The position numbers and the translations under genes are program-made. Positions 1 to 10,074 of a stretch of DNA of 64,000 bases are shown here, one piece after another. Origin of the DNA: Aidingimonas lacisalsi (lineage in GTDB: Bacteria; Pseudomonadota; Gammaproteobacteria; Pseudomonadales; Halomonadaceae); assembly GCF_008079445.1 (NCBI RefSeq), contig NZ_VRYH01000006.1:1-64000 (forward strand), read 5' to 3'. How positions within the stretch are numbered: the first letter of the stretch is position 1; every line of letters starts with the position of its first letter. Below the pieces are notes generated by a model. That model did no database searches, was not told the origin of the DNA, and worked only from the letters and a program-made list of their open reading frames with translations.

Positions 1-884
1 TCGCCGAGAAGCTCAATGCCCGCGACATCCGTTTCGTGCCGATGTCGGCGCTGGAAGGCGACAACGTCGTCAATCGCAGCGCACGGATGCCTTGGTATCA
101 GACCGCCGGCAAGGACGGCCAGCCACTGCTGGAGTTGCTGGAGACGGTCGAGATTGCCCGCGACCAGAACCTGGCCGACCTGCGCCTGCCGGTGCAGTAC
201 GTCAACCGGCCGAATCTCGATTTCCGCGGCTACAGTGGCACGCTGGCGGCCGGCATCCTGCGTCCCGGGCAATCGGTCAAAGCGTTGCCATCCGGCAAGA
301 CGAGCACGGTCGAGCGTATCGTGACGTTCGATGGTGACCTGGAGTGTGCGTATCCGGGACAGGCGATCAGCGTCACGCTCGAGGACGAAATCGACATCTC
401 CCGCGGCGACTGGCTGGTGGCGGCCAATGACGAGGTGCCGCTGTCGAACGCCTTCGAGGCGGATATCGTCTGGATGCACGATACGGCACTGGAAACCGGC
501 AAGCTTTACGACCTGAAGCTGGCGACCCGGGACCTGTCGGGGACGATCCAGTCGATCGACTATCAGGTCGATATCAATACGCTGGATCACAAGCGGGCCG
601 ACCAGTTGGAGTTGAATGCCATCGGCCGTTGCCGGGTCGAATTGACCAGCCGGATACCCGTCGACGATTACCGCCGTAGCCCCGGAACGGGAAGCCTGAT
701 CGTCATCGATCGGCTGACCAACGTCACGGTCGGGGCCGGCATGATTCGGGGGGTCGCCGAGCGCGAGGGCGGTCGAGAGACGCCGGTCGACTGGCAGGCC
801 TTCGAAGTCGAGTTGAATGCGCTCATCCGCAAGCATTTTCCGCACTGGGAAGCCAAGGACGTGCGCGATATCTTCAAGGACTGA
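1..884 (+). CDS. cysN: Sulfate adenylyltransferase subunit 1 (CysN), 3' part
   Basis: The gene is cut by the left window edge; the frame is open from base 3 and ends with TGA at 882-884, leaving about 293 residues. CysN is the GTPase subunit that drives CysD to form adenosine-5'-phosphosulfate in sulfate assimilation. The visible part holds the EF-Tu-like beta-barrel domains (for example [17 protein letters not shown] and the NRL/DRLTN strand near the end). The tail [13 protein letters not shown] matches the C-terminus of stand-alone CysN, so no APS kinase (CysC) domain is fused behind it, unlike the CysNC of pseudomonads. The G-domain lies outside the window. Confidence 0.93.
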   Translation, partial: AEKLNARDIRFVPMSALEGDNVVNRSARMPWYQTAGKDGQPLLELLETVEIARDQNLADLRLPVQYVNRPNLDFRGYSGTLAAGILRPGQSVKALPSGKTSTVERIVTFDGDLECAYPGQAISVTLEDEIDISRGDWLVAANDEVPLSNAFEADIVWMHDTALETGKLYDLKLATRDLSGTIQSIDYQVDINTLDHKRADQLELNAIGRCRVELTSRIPVDDYRRSPGTGSLIVIDRLTNVTVGAGMIRGVAEREGGRETPVDWQAFEVELNALIRKHFPHWEAKDVRDIFKD

Positions 885-911
885 CGGCGCCGTGTCGCGT
901 TGCCCTGATAG

Positions 912-945
912 AACGCCCCGCTGAGCGAGCACTTGGTGGGGCGTT
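912..945. terminator. Hairpin between convergent cysN and cytochrome b561 gene
   Basis: Inverted repeat AACGCCCC (912-919) / GGGGCGTT (938-945) with an 18-nt loop, in the gap between two genes that converge. The downstream side is T-rich (GTCGTTT) on the plus strand. Probable bidirectional terminator. Confidence 0.6.
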
Positions 946-950
946 GTCGT

Positions 951-1523
951 TTACCAGGGGCGCATGCGCTGGATGACACCGTCGCGTCGAACCAGGGCAT
1001 GGTACAGGGCGGCGATGACGTGAATGGAGATCAGCACCAGAAGGGACCAGGCAACTCGTGCATGCCACTGGAACAGGGTGTCTGACAATGCCTTGTCCAC
1101 CCCGATGATACCGGGCAGGTTGGTACCGAAAAACTGTACCGGAAAGTCGCCGGAGGCGGTAGCCAGCCAACCGAGGATCGGCATGGCCAGTAATAACAGA
1201 TACATCAAACCATGAACGATTTCACTGGCGATGCGCATGGGCAGTGGCAGAGGTACGGCGTAATGAGGCTTGCCCAGTATCAGCCGTGCCAGAAGACGAA
1301 CGACCATCAGCCCCAGAATCAGTACACCGAAAGATTTGTGGAACAGGTATAGGGCATTGGTGGTGTTGAGACCGAAGCGTTGCTCCAAGCCTTCGAACCC
1401 CAGATAGCCAATGGTCAGCCCCATACTCAATGAGCCGAGTACCAGCAGGGCGACTAGCCAGTGCAACAGCCGCTGGATAGGACGATATCGGGTGTAGGTC
1501 AGGAAAATAGGTCTGTCGGGCAT
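951..1523 (-). CDS. Cytochrome b561 family membrane protein
   Basis: 190-residue integral membrane protein of the bacterial di-haem cytochrome b561 family, which passes electrons between quinol and other carriers in the inner membrane (superoxide:ubiquinone oxidoreductase activity is known for E. coli CybB). Four hydrophobic segments lie at about residues 20-42, 62-84, 104-122 and 155-176. Candidate haem ligands are His21, His62, His104, His154 and His168. The ATG at 1523 is preceded by GGAA at good spacing. An in-frame TTG eight codons upstream is less likely. It stands alone and converges on cysN. Confidence 0.88.
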   Translation of the reverse strand: MPDRPIFLTYTRYRPIQRLLHWLVALLVLGSLSMGLTIGYLGFEGLEQRFGLNTTNALYLFHKSFGVLILGLMVVRLLARLILGKPHYAVPLPLPMRIASEIVHGLMYLLLLAMPILGWLATASGDFPVQFFGTNLPGIIGVDKALSDTLFQWHARVAWSLLVLISIHVIAALYHALVRRDGVIQRMRPW

Positions 1524-1665
1524 GGCGTTTCCAGTCTCACCGGGCAAGGGTGACCGTGTTGTTCATGTTGCCAATCGCGTGACAGTGGTTGTCAGGATTC
1601 AATGACGCTGTGCGTTTATTGTTAGTACATTAGTGGTTGGCGACGTAGGGGGCAACCCATCGCGA

Positions 1666-2658
1666 TCAACGTGGCTTCTCGGCAATCAGTATGGCGCGTC
1701 TCGGGGCGGGATAACCTTCACGCGTGAGAGAATGATCATCGGGGGCGAGAAAGTCAGCCAGTGACTGGAATTGCATCCAGTCGGTGGCTCGCTGCTCGTC
1801 AGTTGTCGTGTCGGTTTCGTCGACAATACGGACTCGCTCGAATCCGCAGCGGGTCAGCCAATGCGACAGTGCCAGGGAGGATGGCAGAAAATAGACATTG
1901 CTCATGGCGGCATAACGCTCGCCCGGCATGAAAACCGTCTGCTCGTCACCCTGGACGACCAGCGTTTCCAGGACCAGTTCGCCACCCGGTCGGAGGGCCC
2001 CGTGGAGCTGGCGGAGATGATCCAGCGGCGAGGGGCGGTGATACAGCACGCCCATCGAGCATACGGTATCGAAAGCTTCCAGCCGTTCCGGTACGTCCTC
2101 GATGCCGGCCGGCAGGAAATGCGTGCGTCCCGCATCGGCATCGCCAATGAAATGCCGTATTGCCTGAAACTGATAGTAGAAGCGTGGTGACGGGTCGAGC
2201 ACCAGAACGAAGTCCGCGCCGGACCCTGCCATTCGCCACCCGTGATAGCCGTTACCACCTCCGACATCGAGAATCCGGCGACCGTGAAGCGGGGACAGGT
2301 GGGGCGCCAGCCGTTGCCACTTCCAGTCCGAGCGCCACTCGGTGTCGATCATGACACCGCCCAACCGATAAGGCCCCTTGCGCCAGGGCATGAGCTTTTT
2401 CAAGAGGTTCTGACATTGCCGACATTGTGGTTCGGTCAGGTCGACGTCGACCGTGACCGTGTCGTTATCCAGAAATACCTGGCGGCTGGTCGGTAGTTCG
2501 GGCAGTTTTGCGACAGCTTTCTCCCAGGCAGGGAGATCACCGAAACGCTTACGGTCCAGGCCGGTGGCAAGCTGATCGGGAAGTCGCGCTAACCAATCAT
2601 CCAATCCCTGATCGATGAACGCGTGATAAAGGGGGCGATGGGCGTCGTTGGATAACAC
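1666..2658 (-). CDS. cmoB: tRNA U34 carboxymethyltransferase CmoB
   Basis: 330 residues (E. coli CmoB 323). It transfers a carboxymethyl group from carboxy-S-adenosyl-methionine, made by CmoA, to 5-hydroxyuridine at tRNA position 34, giving cmo5U. Features: a family-specific N-terminal region of about 115 residues, a class I methyltransferase fold with the nucleotide motif DVGGGNGYHGW near residue 130, and the conserved MGVLYHRPSPLDHL segment. It starts with GTG directly after the cmoA stop (TGA-GTG), so the two are translationally coupled in one operon. Confidence 0.96.
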   Translation of the reverse strand: MLSNDAHRPLYHAFIDQGLDDWLARLPDQLATGLDRKRFGDLPAWEKAVAKLPELPTSRQVFLDNDTVTVDVDLTEPQCRQCQNLLKKLMPWRKGPYRLGGVMIDTEWRSDWKWQRLAPHLSPLHGRRILDVGGGNGYHGWRMAGSGADFVLVLDPSPRFYYQFQAIRHFIGDADAGRTHFLPAGIEDVPERLEAFDTVCSMGVLYHRPSPLDHLRQLHGALRPGGELVLETLVVQGDEQTVFMPGERYAAMSNVYFLPSSLALSHWLTRCGFERVRIVDETDTTTDEQRATDWMQFQSLADFLAPDDHSLTREGYPAPRRAILIAEKPR

Positions 2659-3402
2659 TCAGGCGTCCTTGAAGGCGATGATCGAAGCGAAGTTCAGATA
2701 TTGGAACCAAGTCAGGCTGCGGTCGAAACCGGCCCCGGAGAGACGAGCATGATGCGCGTCCAGCGTATCGGGTATCAGCACATTTTCCAGCGCCGTTCGT
2801 TTCTGACTGATTTCCAGTTCGCTGTAGCCGTTGGCGCGCTTGAAATCATGGTAACGTTCGACGAGCCAGGCATTGTCCTGTTCGTCGTTTGCCACGATCT
2901 TTTCCGACAGGATGAGGATGCCGCCGGGTTCCAGAGCGTGGTAGAGGGCGCTGATGACCGCGTCGCGCTCCTCGGGGGCAAGGAACTGCAAAGTGAAGTT
3001 GAGGACGATCAACCCCGATGGCTGATAATCGAGGTGACGAATGTCGCCTTCGACAACCTCCATGGCATGGTTGGGACACTCCTCGGCAAGCGTGTTGCGG
3101 GCGCGTTCTACCATGGCGGGTGACAGGTCGACCGCACTCAGGTGGAAGGCTTCCGGCGGCAGTCTGCCGGCCAACGCCAACCCGACGGCGCCCAGTGAAC
3201 AACCGAGGTCATAGACATGGGCGCCATGGCGAAGATGGCGCGCCGCGATTTCTCCCAACATGCCGAGAATCTGGCCATAACCGGGCACCGAGCGCCGGAT
3301 CATGTCGGGGAAACACGACACTACCTGCTCATCGAAGGAAAAACGGGCGACGCGATCCAGGGGTGTCGAAAAGACCGCGTCACGGTAAGATGCATTACTC
3401 AT
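2659..3402 (-). CDS. cmoA: Carboxy-S-adenosyl-L-methionine synthase CmoA
   Basis: 247 residues, the usual length. It converts SAM and prephenate to carboxy-SAM, the donor used by CmoB in the next gene. The SAM-binding motif [13 protein letters not shown] lies at about residues 63-75, followed by the acidic strand [11 protein letters not shown] and the conserved LNFTLQFL segment. ATG start at 3402. It is transcribed divergently from pgi with a 108-bp gap that must hold both promoters; I could not assign them with confidence. Confidence 0.96.
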   Translation of the reverse strand: MSNASYRDAVFSTPLDRVARFSFDEQVVSCFPDMIRRSVPGYGQILGMLGEIAARHLRHGAHVYDLGCSLGAVGLALAGRLPPEAFHLSAVDLSPAMVERARNTLAEECPNHAMEVVEGDIRHLDYQPSGLIVLNFTLQFLAPEERDAVISALYHALEPGGILILSEKIVANDEQDNAWLVERYHDFKRANGYSELEISQKRTALENVLIPDTLDAHHARLSGAGFDRSLTWFQYLNFASIIAFKDA

Positions 3403-3510
3403 GGTGTCATGCGAGGCCGCAATTGTCAGGTTGAGCCCTGTATTTTACCTATTGGGCCGGCATGCTGCACGGATCGCCGGAAAACGTATCCGGCCTGTCA
3501 AGGAGAGTCT

Positions 3511-5223
3511 ATGAGCGGTGATCTTCGGCCCGACCAACGACCCGCCTGGCAAGCACTCGAAGCCCATGCCGAGTCGATGCGCTCGGCCCATTTGCGGGAC
3601 TTGTTCGCGGCGTCGACAGACCGTTTCGCCGATTTCAGCCGACATACGGCAGGCTTGACCCTCGATCTCTCCAAACAGCGTTGGCAACCTGAAACAGTAT
3701 CTCTGCTGCTGGATCTCGCGCGCGAGGCCGACGTGCCGGGGGCCATTGAACGCTTGCTGAATGGAGAGCGGGTCAATCGCAGCGAAGATCGTCCGGCACT
3801 TCATACGGCGCTGCGTTTGCCGCAAAACGCGTCGTTGATCGTCGATGGCGGTGACGTGGTGCCCGGCGTCCATCGTGAACTGTCGCGCATGGAAGCCATG
3901 GTCGACAAACTGCATGCCGGCCAGTGGCGGGGAGCGACCGGCCATGCGATTCGGGATGTGGTCAACCTGGGAGTCGGGGGCTCGGATCTCGGTCCCCTGA
4001 TGGTGACGCACGCCCTGGCCGACTATCGTCCGCCCGAGGCGCAGCGGATTCGAGTACATTTCGCCTCCACCATGGACGGTTCGCAACTGGCGGATTACCT
4101 CTCCCGTTTTCAACCGGAGACGACGCTGTTCATTCTGTCCTCGAAATCGTTCACGACGATCGATACCTTGTCCAATGCGCGTACGGCGAGAGACTGGCTG
4201 TTGTCACGGCTGGTCGGCACGGGGCATGGTGTGCAACGCGACCTGGTGATGCGTCAGCATTTCATCGGCGTATCGGCGAGTCCCGACAAGATGAACGAGT
4301 GGGAAATCGCCCCCGCCAACCAGCTCGAGTTCTGGGATTGGGTTGGCGGACGGTATTCCTTGTGGGGCGCAATCGGCCTGCCGATTGCGTTAATCACCGG
4401 TATGGCGAATTTTCGTGCGCTGCTGGCCGGAGCCCATGCCATGGACCGCCATTTCCAGGATGCGCCGTTGACGGACAACCTCCCCGTCCTACTGGCGCTG
4501 GCCGGGATCTGGAACGTCAACTTTCTGGATATCCGGGCGCACTCCATTCTGCCTTATGATGGTCGGCTGGCTTACTTTGCCAGCTATCTGGAGCAACTCG
4601 AGATGGAGTCCAACGGCAAATCGGTCACGCATGAGGGCAAGGTAACGAGCTACTCTACCTGTCCGGTTCTGTGGGGGCAGCTCGGCCCTAATGCGCAGCA
4701 TGCGTTCTATCAGCTGTTGCATCAGGGAACCCAGGCCGTGGCGTGTGATTTCATTGCGCCGCTCAAGCGTTACGATGATGTTGCCGATACGGCGACACGG
4801 GAACACTTGATCGAGCAGCACCGCCTGACGTTGGCCAATTGCTTTGCCCAGTCGCGGGTATTGATGCTGGGTGATGATGCGATCAAGGCACCTGGCGTGC
4901 GTCCCAGCCACAAGCGTTATCGAGGTAACCAGCCATCGACGACGGTATTGCTCGATCGTCTGACTCCCGACACATTGGGGGCGCTCATCGCTCTGTATGA
5001 GCACAAGGTGTTCGTTCAGGCAACCATCTGGGATATCAATCCGTTCGATCAGTGGGGCGTGGAATTGGGTAAGCAGATTGCCGGAGAGACCGAGCAAGTG
5101 CTGACCTCGGGAGATGGGCTCGAGGCCATGGATGCCTCCAGTCGAGGACTGATAGACGCGTTATGGGCTGCCGAAGCCTCGATGCGATCCGATGAAGGAC
5201 CGGCATCCGAGGATGGGAAGTGA
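3511..5223 (+). CDS. pgi: Glucose-6-phosphate isomerase
   Basis: 570 residues (E. coli 549). Interconverts glucose-6-phosphate and fructose-6-phosphate in the cytoplasm. Both family signatures are present: GGRYSLWGAIGLPIAL and VFVQATIWDINPFDQWGVE, as well as VNLGVGGSDLGP (sugar phosphate binding) and EMESNGKSV with the catalytic glutamate. The chosen ATG at 3511 has AAGGAGAG upstream. The frame is open a further 98 codons upstream, but that part overlaps cmoA and has no family similarity. A small hairpin (GCCGGA 3476-3481 / TCCGGC 3489-3494) sits in the 5' leader just before the ribosome binding site. Confidence 0.97.
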   Translation: MSGDLRPDQRPAWQALEAHAESMRSAHLRDLFAASTDRFADFSRHTAGLTLDLSKQRWQPETVSLLLDLAREADVPGAIERLLNGERVNRSEDRPALHTALRLPQNASLIVDGGDVVPGVHRELSRMEAMVDKLHAGQWRGATGHAIRDVVNLGVGGSDLGPLMVTHALADYRPPEAQRIRVHFASTMDGSQLADYLSRFQPETTLFILSSKSFTTIDTLSNARTARDWLLSRLVGTGHGVQRDLVMRQHFIGVSASPDKMNEWEIAPANQLEFWDWVGGRYSLWGAIGLPIALITGMANFRALLAGAHAMDRHFQDAPLTDNLPVLLALAGIWNVNFLDIRAHSILPYDGRLAYFASYLEQLEMESNGKSVTHEGKVTSYSTCPVLWGQLGPNAQHAFYQLLHQGTQAVACDFIAPLKRYDDVADTATREHLIEQHRLTLANCFAQSRVLMLGDDAIKAPGVRPSHKRYRGNQPSTTVLLDRLTPDTLGALIALYEHKVFVQATIWDINPFDQWGVELGKQIAGETEQVLTSGDGLEAMDASSRGLIDALWAAEASMRSDEGPASEDGK

Positions 5224-5251
5224 GGCTGGCTGTTTATACAGGGTGTGCGTT

Positions 5252-5908
5252 ATGCTGAGTCTGGACGGGAGCACTCGCCAGTCAGTGACCAGCGGCGTGC
5301 TTTACTTGCACGGCTTCAATAGTGGCAGTGGTTCGCCCAAAGCGCGTCTGATGAGCGCGGCCTGTCAGCATGTGGCAGGTGGTCCCTTGCCGTGTTCGAC
5401 ACCGCAATTGTCGCATCTACCCTATACGGCATATGGCGAAGCGGAACGCCACCTCGATGCACTGGGGGAATGCCCCTTGATCGTGGGCAGCTCCATGGGA
5501 GGGTTTCTGGCGACGTGTCTCGCTGAACGGCATGATTTACCGACCGTGCTGATCAATCCTGCGGTTCGTCCGGCCGGGTTGGTCGAAGCCTGGCTGGGTG
5601 AACGTTTGGTCAACGAATATACCGGTGAGCAGTTCACGATCGATACCCACCATCGTGACGATTTGCAGTCGTTGACACCGGCGTATGTGGACCCTGCACG
5701 TTATCTGCTGCTGCTTGGCACGGCGGATGAAACGCTCGATTGCCGGGCAGCGTTTGAGGCCTATCGTGGTTGTCGTACCCTGATCGTTCCCAAGGGCGAT
5801 CATGGCTTCAGTCGCTTGGTCGAATATCTGCCCGCGGTACTGGCCCATGGTGGGCATCGTCTGACATCCGAAAGCTTGCAATTCGAGCCTTCGTACTTCC
5901 AACAATAG
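5252..5908 (+). CDS. yqiA: YqiA/YcfP-family alpha/beta-hydrolase (predicted esterase)
   Basis: 218 residues from the ATG at 5252. Small alpha/beta-hydrolase of the YqiA family (uncharacterised-protein-family UPF0227), with weak acyl-CoA or ester hydrolase activity reported for relatives. Seen: oxyanion segment YLHGFNSGSGSPKA, nucleophile elbow VGSSMGGF, the Asp region LGTADETLD and the His in KGDHGFSR, so the Ser-Asp-His triad looks complete. It lies directly upstream of parE, as yqiA does in E. coli. The frame is open 20 codons further up into pgi, but homology starts near the chosen ATG; the ribosome binding site is weak, so the start is uncertain. Confidence 0.85.
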   Translation: MLSLDGSTRQSVTSGVLYLHGFNSGSGSPKARLMSAACQHVAGGPLPCSTPQLSHLPYTAYGEAERHLDALGECPLIVGSSMGGFLATCLAERHDLPTVLINPAVRPAGLVEAWLGERLVNEYTGEQFTIDTHHRDDLQSLTPAYVDPARYLLLLGTADETLDCRAAFEAYRGCRTLIVPKGDHGFSRLVEYLPAVLAHGGHRLTSESLQFEPSYFQQ

Positions 5909-5927
5909 TCATCAGTATGGATGAGGC

Positions 5928-7808
5928 ATGACGCAATACAGCGCAAGTTCCATCGAGGTTCTTTCGGGACTCGAGCCGGTGCGCAAACGCCCCGGGATGT
6001 ACACCGACACTTCTCGCCCCAACCACCTGGTCCAGGAAGTCATCGACAACAGTGTCGATGAAGCGGTGGTGGGATATGCAGACGAGATTTCAGTGTGTCT
6101 GTTGGAGGATGGCGGGATCGAAGTCAGCGATAACGGTCGCGGTATGCCGATCGATATGCACCCCGAGCACGGAGTGACCGGTATCGAGCTGATCATGACC
6201 AAGCTGCATGCCGGCGGCAAGTTTTCCCAGTCCAGTTACCGGTTTGCCGGTGGGTTGCATGGGGTCGGCGTCTCTGTGGTCAATGCGTTATCCGATCGTC
6301 TGGAGATCGAGGTCTGCCGCGATGGTCACCGCCATGCCATGGCCTTCGAGCATGGTGAAAAAGTGGCTGACCTGTCGGTGATAGGCACCTGCCCGCAACG
6401 TACGACCGGAACGATGGTCCGTTTCTGGCCCGACGAGAGCTACTTCGACAGTGCCAAGCTCTCTCTGCCGCGATTGACGCACCTGTTGCGTGCCAAGGCG
6501 GTGTTGTGTCCCGGCCTCAAGGTCACTCTGGTCGAGCCTGGCGGCGACAAGAGTGTGTGGCAGTACGAGGATGGCCTGCGCGATTATCTGGCGGAGGCGA
6601 CCGATGGGTACGATGTCTTGCCGCCGACACCGTTCATCGGCCATTTCGCCGATGACGAACAGGGCGTCGACTGGGCCATTCAATGGTTACCTGAAGGTGG
6701 CGAGTTGTTGACGGAGAGTTATGTCAACCTGATCCCGACGCCGCTGGGGGGCACGCATGTCAACGGACTGCGGTCGGGGCTGCTCGACGCGTTGCGTGAG
6801 TTCTGTGATTACCGCGGGTTGTTGCCGCGGGGTGTCAAGCTGACTGCCGACGACCTGTGGGAACGTGTCTCCTATGTGTTATCGGTGAAACTGCTCGACC
6901 CACAGTTCGCTGGCCAGACCAAGGAGCGACTTTCCTCCCGGACCGTGGCAGCCTTCGTTTCCGGTGTGGTCAAGGATGCGTTTTCACTGTGGCTCAATCA
7001 TCATGTCGATCAGGCCGAGGCTCTGGCCGAACTGGTGATCAATGCCGCCCAGCGTCGCCAGAAGAGCGCCAAGAAAGTGGCGCGCAAGAAAGTGACGTCC
7101 GGGCCGGCGCTGCCTGGCAAGCTCGCGGACTGTGCCGGGCAGGACCCGGTGGCAAGCGAGCTGTTTCTGGTCGAAGGCGATAGCGCCGGCGGTAGTGCCA
7201 AGCAGGCGCGCGATCGTGAAACGCAGGCGATTCTGCCGCTGCGTGGCAAGATCCTCAATACTTGGGAAGTGGAGCATCACGATATCTACAGTTCGCAGGA
7301 AGTGCACGATATTGCGGTGGCCATCGGTATGGATCCAGGCAGTGACGATCTCTCCAAACTGCGCTACCACAAGATCTGCATTCTTGCCGATGCCGACTCC
7401 GATGGATTGCATATCGCCACGCTCCTGTGTGCGCTCTTCGTGCGCCATTTCCCGGCGCTGGTCGATGCTGGCCATGTGTTCGTCGCCATGCCCCCCCTCT
7501 ATCGTATCGACCTTGGAAAGGACGTCTTCTATGCCCTGGACGAGAGCGAGAAAGGCGCCATTCTCAAGCGTCTGGAAGACAAGCGGGGAACGCCGAATGT
7601 GCAGCGCTTCAAAGGGCTGGGAGAGATGAGTCCATTGCAACTGCGCGAGACGACCATGGCGGCGGATACCCGTCGCCTGGTACAGCTCACTCGTGAGGAA
7701 AACGACGGCACGCTGGAAATGATGGATATGTTGTTGGCCCGCAAGCGGGCGTCCGATCGCAAGGGGTGGCTGGAAGATTACGGCAATCTGGCCGATATCG
7801 AAGTGTGA
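5928..7808 (+). CDS. parE: DNA topoisomerase IV subunit B (ParE)
   Basis: 626 residues, ATPase subunit of the decatenating type II topoisomerase. GHKL ATPase motifs: EVIDNSVDEAVVGYADE near residue 35, SDNGRGMPID, and the lid FAGGLHGVGVSVVNALS. The TOPRIM domain shows ELFLVEGDSAGGSAKQARDR and the metal-binding DADSDG, followed by LPLRGKILNTWEV. The latter includes the region where fluoroquinolone mutations arise and looks wild type. Start ATG at 5928 with GAGG nearby, 19 nt after yqiA, so the two are probably cotranscribed. ParC lies 2.3 kb downstream, separated by a chemoreceptor gene. Confidence 0.97.
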   Translation: MTQYSASSIEVLSGLEPVRKRPGMYTDTSRPNHLVQEVIDNSVDEAVVGYADEISVCLLEDGGIEVSDNGRGMPIDMHPEHGVTGIELIMTKLHAGGKFSQSSYRFAGGLHGVGVSVVNALSDRLEIEVCRDGHRHAMAFEHGEKVADLSVIGTCPQRTTGTMVRFWPDESYFDSAKLSLPRLTHLLRAKAVLCPGLKVTLVEPGGDKSVWQYEDGLRDYLAEATDGYDVLPPTPFIGHFADDEQGVDWAIQWLPEGGELLTESYVNLIPTPLGGTHVNGLRSGLLDALREFCDYRGLLPRGVKLTADDLWERVSYVLSVKLLDPQFAGQTKERLSSRTVAAFVSGVVKDAFSLWLNHHVDQAEALAELVINAAQRRQKSAKKVARKKVTSGPALPGKLADCAGQDPVASELFLVEGDSAGGSAKQARDRETQAILPLRGKILNTWEVEHHDIYSSQEVHDIAVAIGMDPGSDDLSKLRYHKICILADADSDGLHIATLLCALFVRHFPALVDAGHVFVAMPPLYRIDLGKDVFYALDESEKGAILKRLEDKRGTPNVQRFKGLGEMSPLQLRETTMAADTRRLVQLTREENDGTLEMMDMLLARKRASDRKGWLEDYGNLADIEV

Positions 7809-7875
7809 ACGAGCAGCGCACTGTCCGTCACCGCGGACGCTTAATTTTACCCTTGTCCTGCCGATAGTGCACGAA

Positions 7876-7899
7876 GGGGCCTGGGAAATGCAGGGCCCC
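7876..7899. terminator. GC-rich hairpin between parE and the chemoreceptor gene
   Basis: Perfect 6-bp inverted repeat GGGGCC (7876-7881) / GGCCCC (7894-7899) with a 12-nt loop. There is no T-run after it, so a rho-independent terminator is only possible; it marks the boundary before the chemoreceptor gene. Confidence 0.3.
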
Positions 7900-7925
7900 G
7901 CTAACAAGACTATTGGCGGGAGGGG

Positions 7926-9905
7926 ATGATGTCCTGGTTTAAAACGATTTCACGTCAGCTGACGTTGGCGGCGGTTGTCCTGATGATTCTGATGGCCGTT
8001 GCTATCTATGTCGTCATGGCATGGCGGGGCCAGCCACAGGTGATTGATGCCAGCCAGTCGTTGATCGATCGTACGGGGAGCTCGATCGTCAATGCGCTTG
8101 ATTCCCGTCTATCCCGGGTGGAAGGCAATACATCGAGTCTGGCGGCGTTGGCCGAATCGTTGCCACCGCGTGATTCTCTCTACCGTGACGCTTTGCCTCC
8201 CGTCGTCGATGACAATGGCAATGCGGCCATTGCCGGCGGCGGTATATGGCCTGAACCGGGGGCATTCGAGTCAGGCGTGGATAAGCACAGTTTTTTCTGG
8301 GCTCGCGACGATCAAGGCGAATTGGCGTTTTCCGATGCCTATAACGCATCGGATATCGCGCCTTATCAGGAGGAAGCCTGGTATACCAGTGCGCGTGGCA
8401 GCGAACCCGGCAGTTGTGTCTGGTCCACGGCGTATCGCGACCCGACGACCGGCGTGGCGATGGTGACGTGCAGCGTGCCTTATTCGCTCGATGGCGAGTT
8501 TGCCGGGGTGGCCACGATCGATATGCAGCTCGGTGGCGTCGCGGACTTCTTGACCCAGGAAGGGGACGCAACCGGCGGCTATGCCTTCGTTCTCGACAAG
8601 GCGGGCAATGTGATCCATTTCCCGGGAGCCGATCTCTCCACGTCCGAGATGCAGTCACTGAATTCGCTGGCTGACGACATGGCCTGGTTGCAACCGGTGG
8701 TCGAAGGGTTGGATTCTTCGCAGCATGAAGTGTCGGTCGAGACGGCGGGCGTACTTGATGAACCGGCCTCTATTCGCTTGTTCGATATGTCTAACACCGG
8801 CTGGACATTGGGGCTAGTAACACCGCAGGAGCGTGTGACGTCGCTGGCACAGTCCCTGACTCGGGATCTATTGATCTTCATCCTGCCTCTGTTGGCGCTG
8901 TTGCTGGCATTGGGCTGGTGGGGCGGCCGCGTGTTGCTGGCACAGGTCCGCGATACGACACAGCAGATCGACCAGCTGGGGCAGGGGGAAGCCAGTGGCA
9001 CCCTGACTGTCTATCGCGATGATGAAATCGGTGAACTCCGGGAAGCCGTCAACCGCTATTCTGACAAGCTCCGTCGACTGTTCGGTGACGTGCGAGGCGT
9101 CTCGGAAGCGATCGCCAGTGAAGCCAACGACATTGCTTCCGGTAATTCGGAGCTTTCCAGTCGCACGGAGCAGCAGGCTGCCTCGTTGCAGGAAACGTCA
9201 TCGACCATGGAAGAGATGGCCTCTACCGTGAAGCGCAATGCGGAAAATGCCGGCGAGGCCGACAAACGCGTTGCTGAATCGTCAGAGATGGTGAAGCGCG
9301 GCGGTGAGCAGGTCACGCGTCTGGCGCAATCGATGCAGGATATCAGCGCAAGTTCGGGTGAGGTTTCTTCGATCGTCGATGTGATCGAGGATATTGCCTT
9401 CCAGACCAATATCCTGGCGCTCAATGCCTCTGTGGAGGCGGCGCGGGCCGGAGAACACGGGCGCGGTTTCGCCGTCGTAGCGAGTGAAGTGCGTGAGTTG
9501 GCGTCACGCAGTGCTACCTCGGCACGCAATATCAATGAATTGATTCGCACCACGTCGGCACAGATCGAGACCGGTAGTGGTTACGCCCGTGAAGCGGAAA
9601 CCGCCATGCAAGAGATCGTGGTCTCCATTGAGGAGATCGCCGGGCGTATTGGAGAGATAAGCCAGGCGTCCAATGAGCAGACCAACGGCATCGATGAGAT
9701 CAACCGAGCCATCTCGCAGATGGATACCGTCACGCAGCAGAACGCTGGTCTGGTGAACCAGGCCTCGACTGCCGCCAATGAGTTGGCCTCACAGGCACAG
9801 CAGTTGAGAGAACTGATCGAGGCGTTCCATCGTGCCGAAGATCATGACGAGAACGCGACGATGAAGACCTCATTGCCGTCGCTGGAATCGGAGCAAACGG
9901 TTTGA
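7926..9905 (+). CDS. Methyl-accepting chemotaxis protein with periplasmic Cache-type sensor
   Basis: 659 residues. Transmembrane helix 1 at about 11-33, a periplasmic region of about 280 residues resembling a double Cache domain (segments [10 protein letters not shown] and [28 protein letters not shown]), transmembrane helix 2 near 315-338, then HAMP and a long cytoplasmic coiled coil. The hairpin tip [30 protein letters not shown] is diagnostic of chemoreceptors contacting CheA/CheW. There is no C-terminal CheR-docking pentapeptide (it ends SLESEQTV). The ligand cannot be predicted: the amino-acid-binding Cache signature (Tyr, Arg, Trp-Tyr spacing) is not clearly matched. Ribosome binding site GGGAGGGG directly before tandem ATGs at 7926 and 7929. 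Confidence 0.93.
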   Translation: MMSWFKTISRQLTLAAVVLMILMAVAIYVVMAWRGQPQVIDASQSLIDRTGSSIVNALDSRLSRVEGNTSSLAALAESLPPRDSLYRDALPPVVDDNGNAAIAGGGIWPEPGAFESGVDKHSFFWARDDQGELAFSDAYNASDIAPYQEEAWYTSARGSEPGSCVWSTAYRDPTTGVAMVTCSVPYSLDGEFAGVATIDMQLGGVADFLTQEGDATGGYAFVLDKAGNVIHFPGADLSTSEMQSLNSLADDMAWLQPVVEGLDSSQHEVSVETAGVLDEPASIRLFDMSNTGWTLGLVTPQERVTSLAQSLTRDLLIFILPLLALLLALGWWGGRVLLAQVRDTTQQIDQLGQGEASGTLTVYRDDEIGELREAVNRYSDKLRRLFGDVRGVSEAIASEANDIASGNSELSSRTEQQAASLQETSSTMEEMASTVKRNAENAGEADKRVAESSEMVKRGGEQVTRLAQSMQDISASSGEVSSIVDVIEDIAFQTNILALNASVEAARAGEHGRGFAVVASEVRELASRSATSARNINELIRTTSAQIETGSGYAREAETAMQEIVVSIEEIAGRIGEISQASNEQTNGIDEINRAISQMDTVTQQNAGLVNQASTAANELASQAQQLRELIEAFHRAEDHDENATMKTSLPSLESEQTV

Positions 9906-9986
9906 CGTTGAAGGAGTCGACGGCAGTCTCTGCGATTGGTGTGTGTTAGGATCTCGTATCCGCTACTACCCTTGTTCAACCTGACG

Positions 9987-10007
9987 ACGCACCGTACGGC
10001 GGTGCGT
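9987..10007. terminator. Hairpin between chemoreceptor gene and parC
   Basis: 8-bp inverted repeat ACGCACCG (9987-9994) / CGGTGCGT (10000-10007) with a 5-nt loop, 68 nt before the parC start. No T-run follows, so it may be a chemoreceptor terminator or a structure in the parC leader. Confidence 0.3.
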
Positions 10008-10074
10008 AGTGAAGGTACTGGATTGCCAGCGACTGAAAGGGATTGGCTCCGCCGTCAAGATAGGATTCATCGTC

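Noticed and set aside
1-884. CysN fused to APS kinase (CysNC)
   Set aside because: The frame stops right after the CysN C-terminal signature; no kinase P-loop follows.
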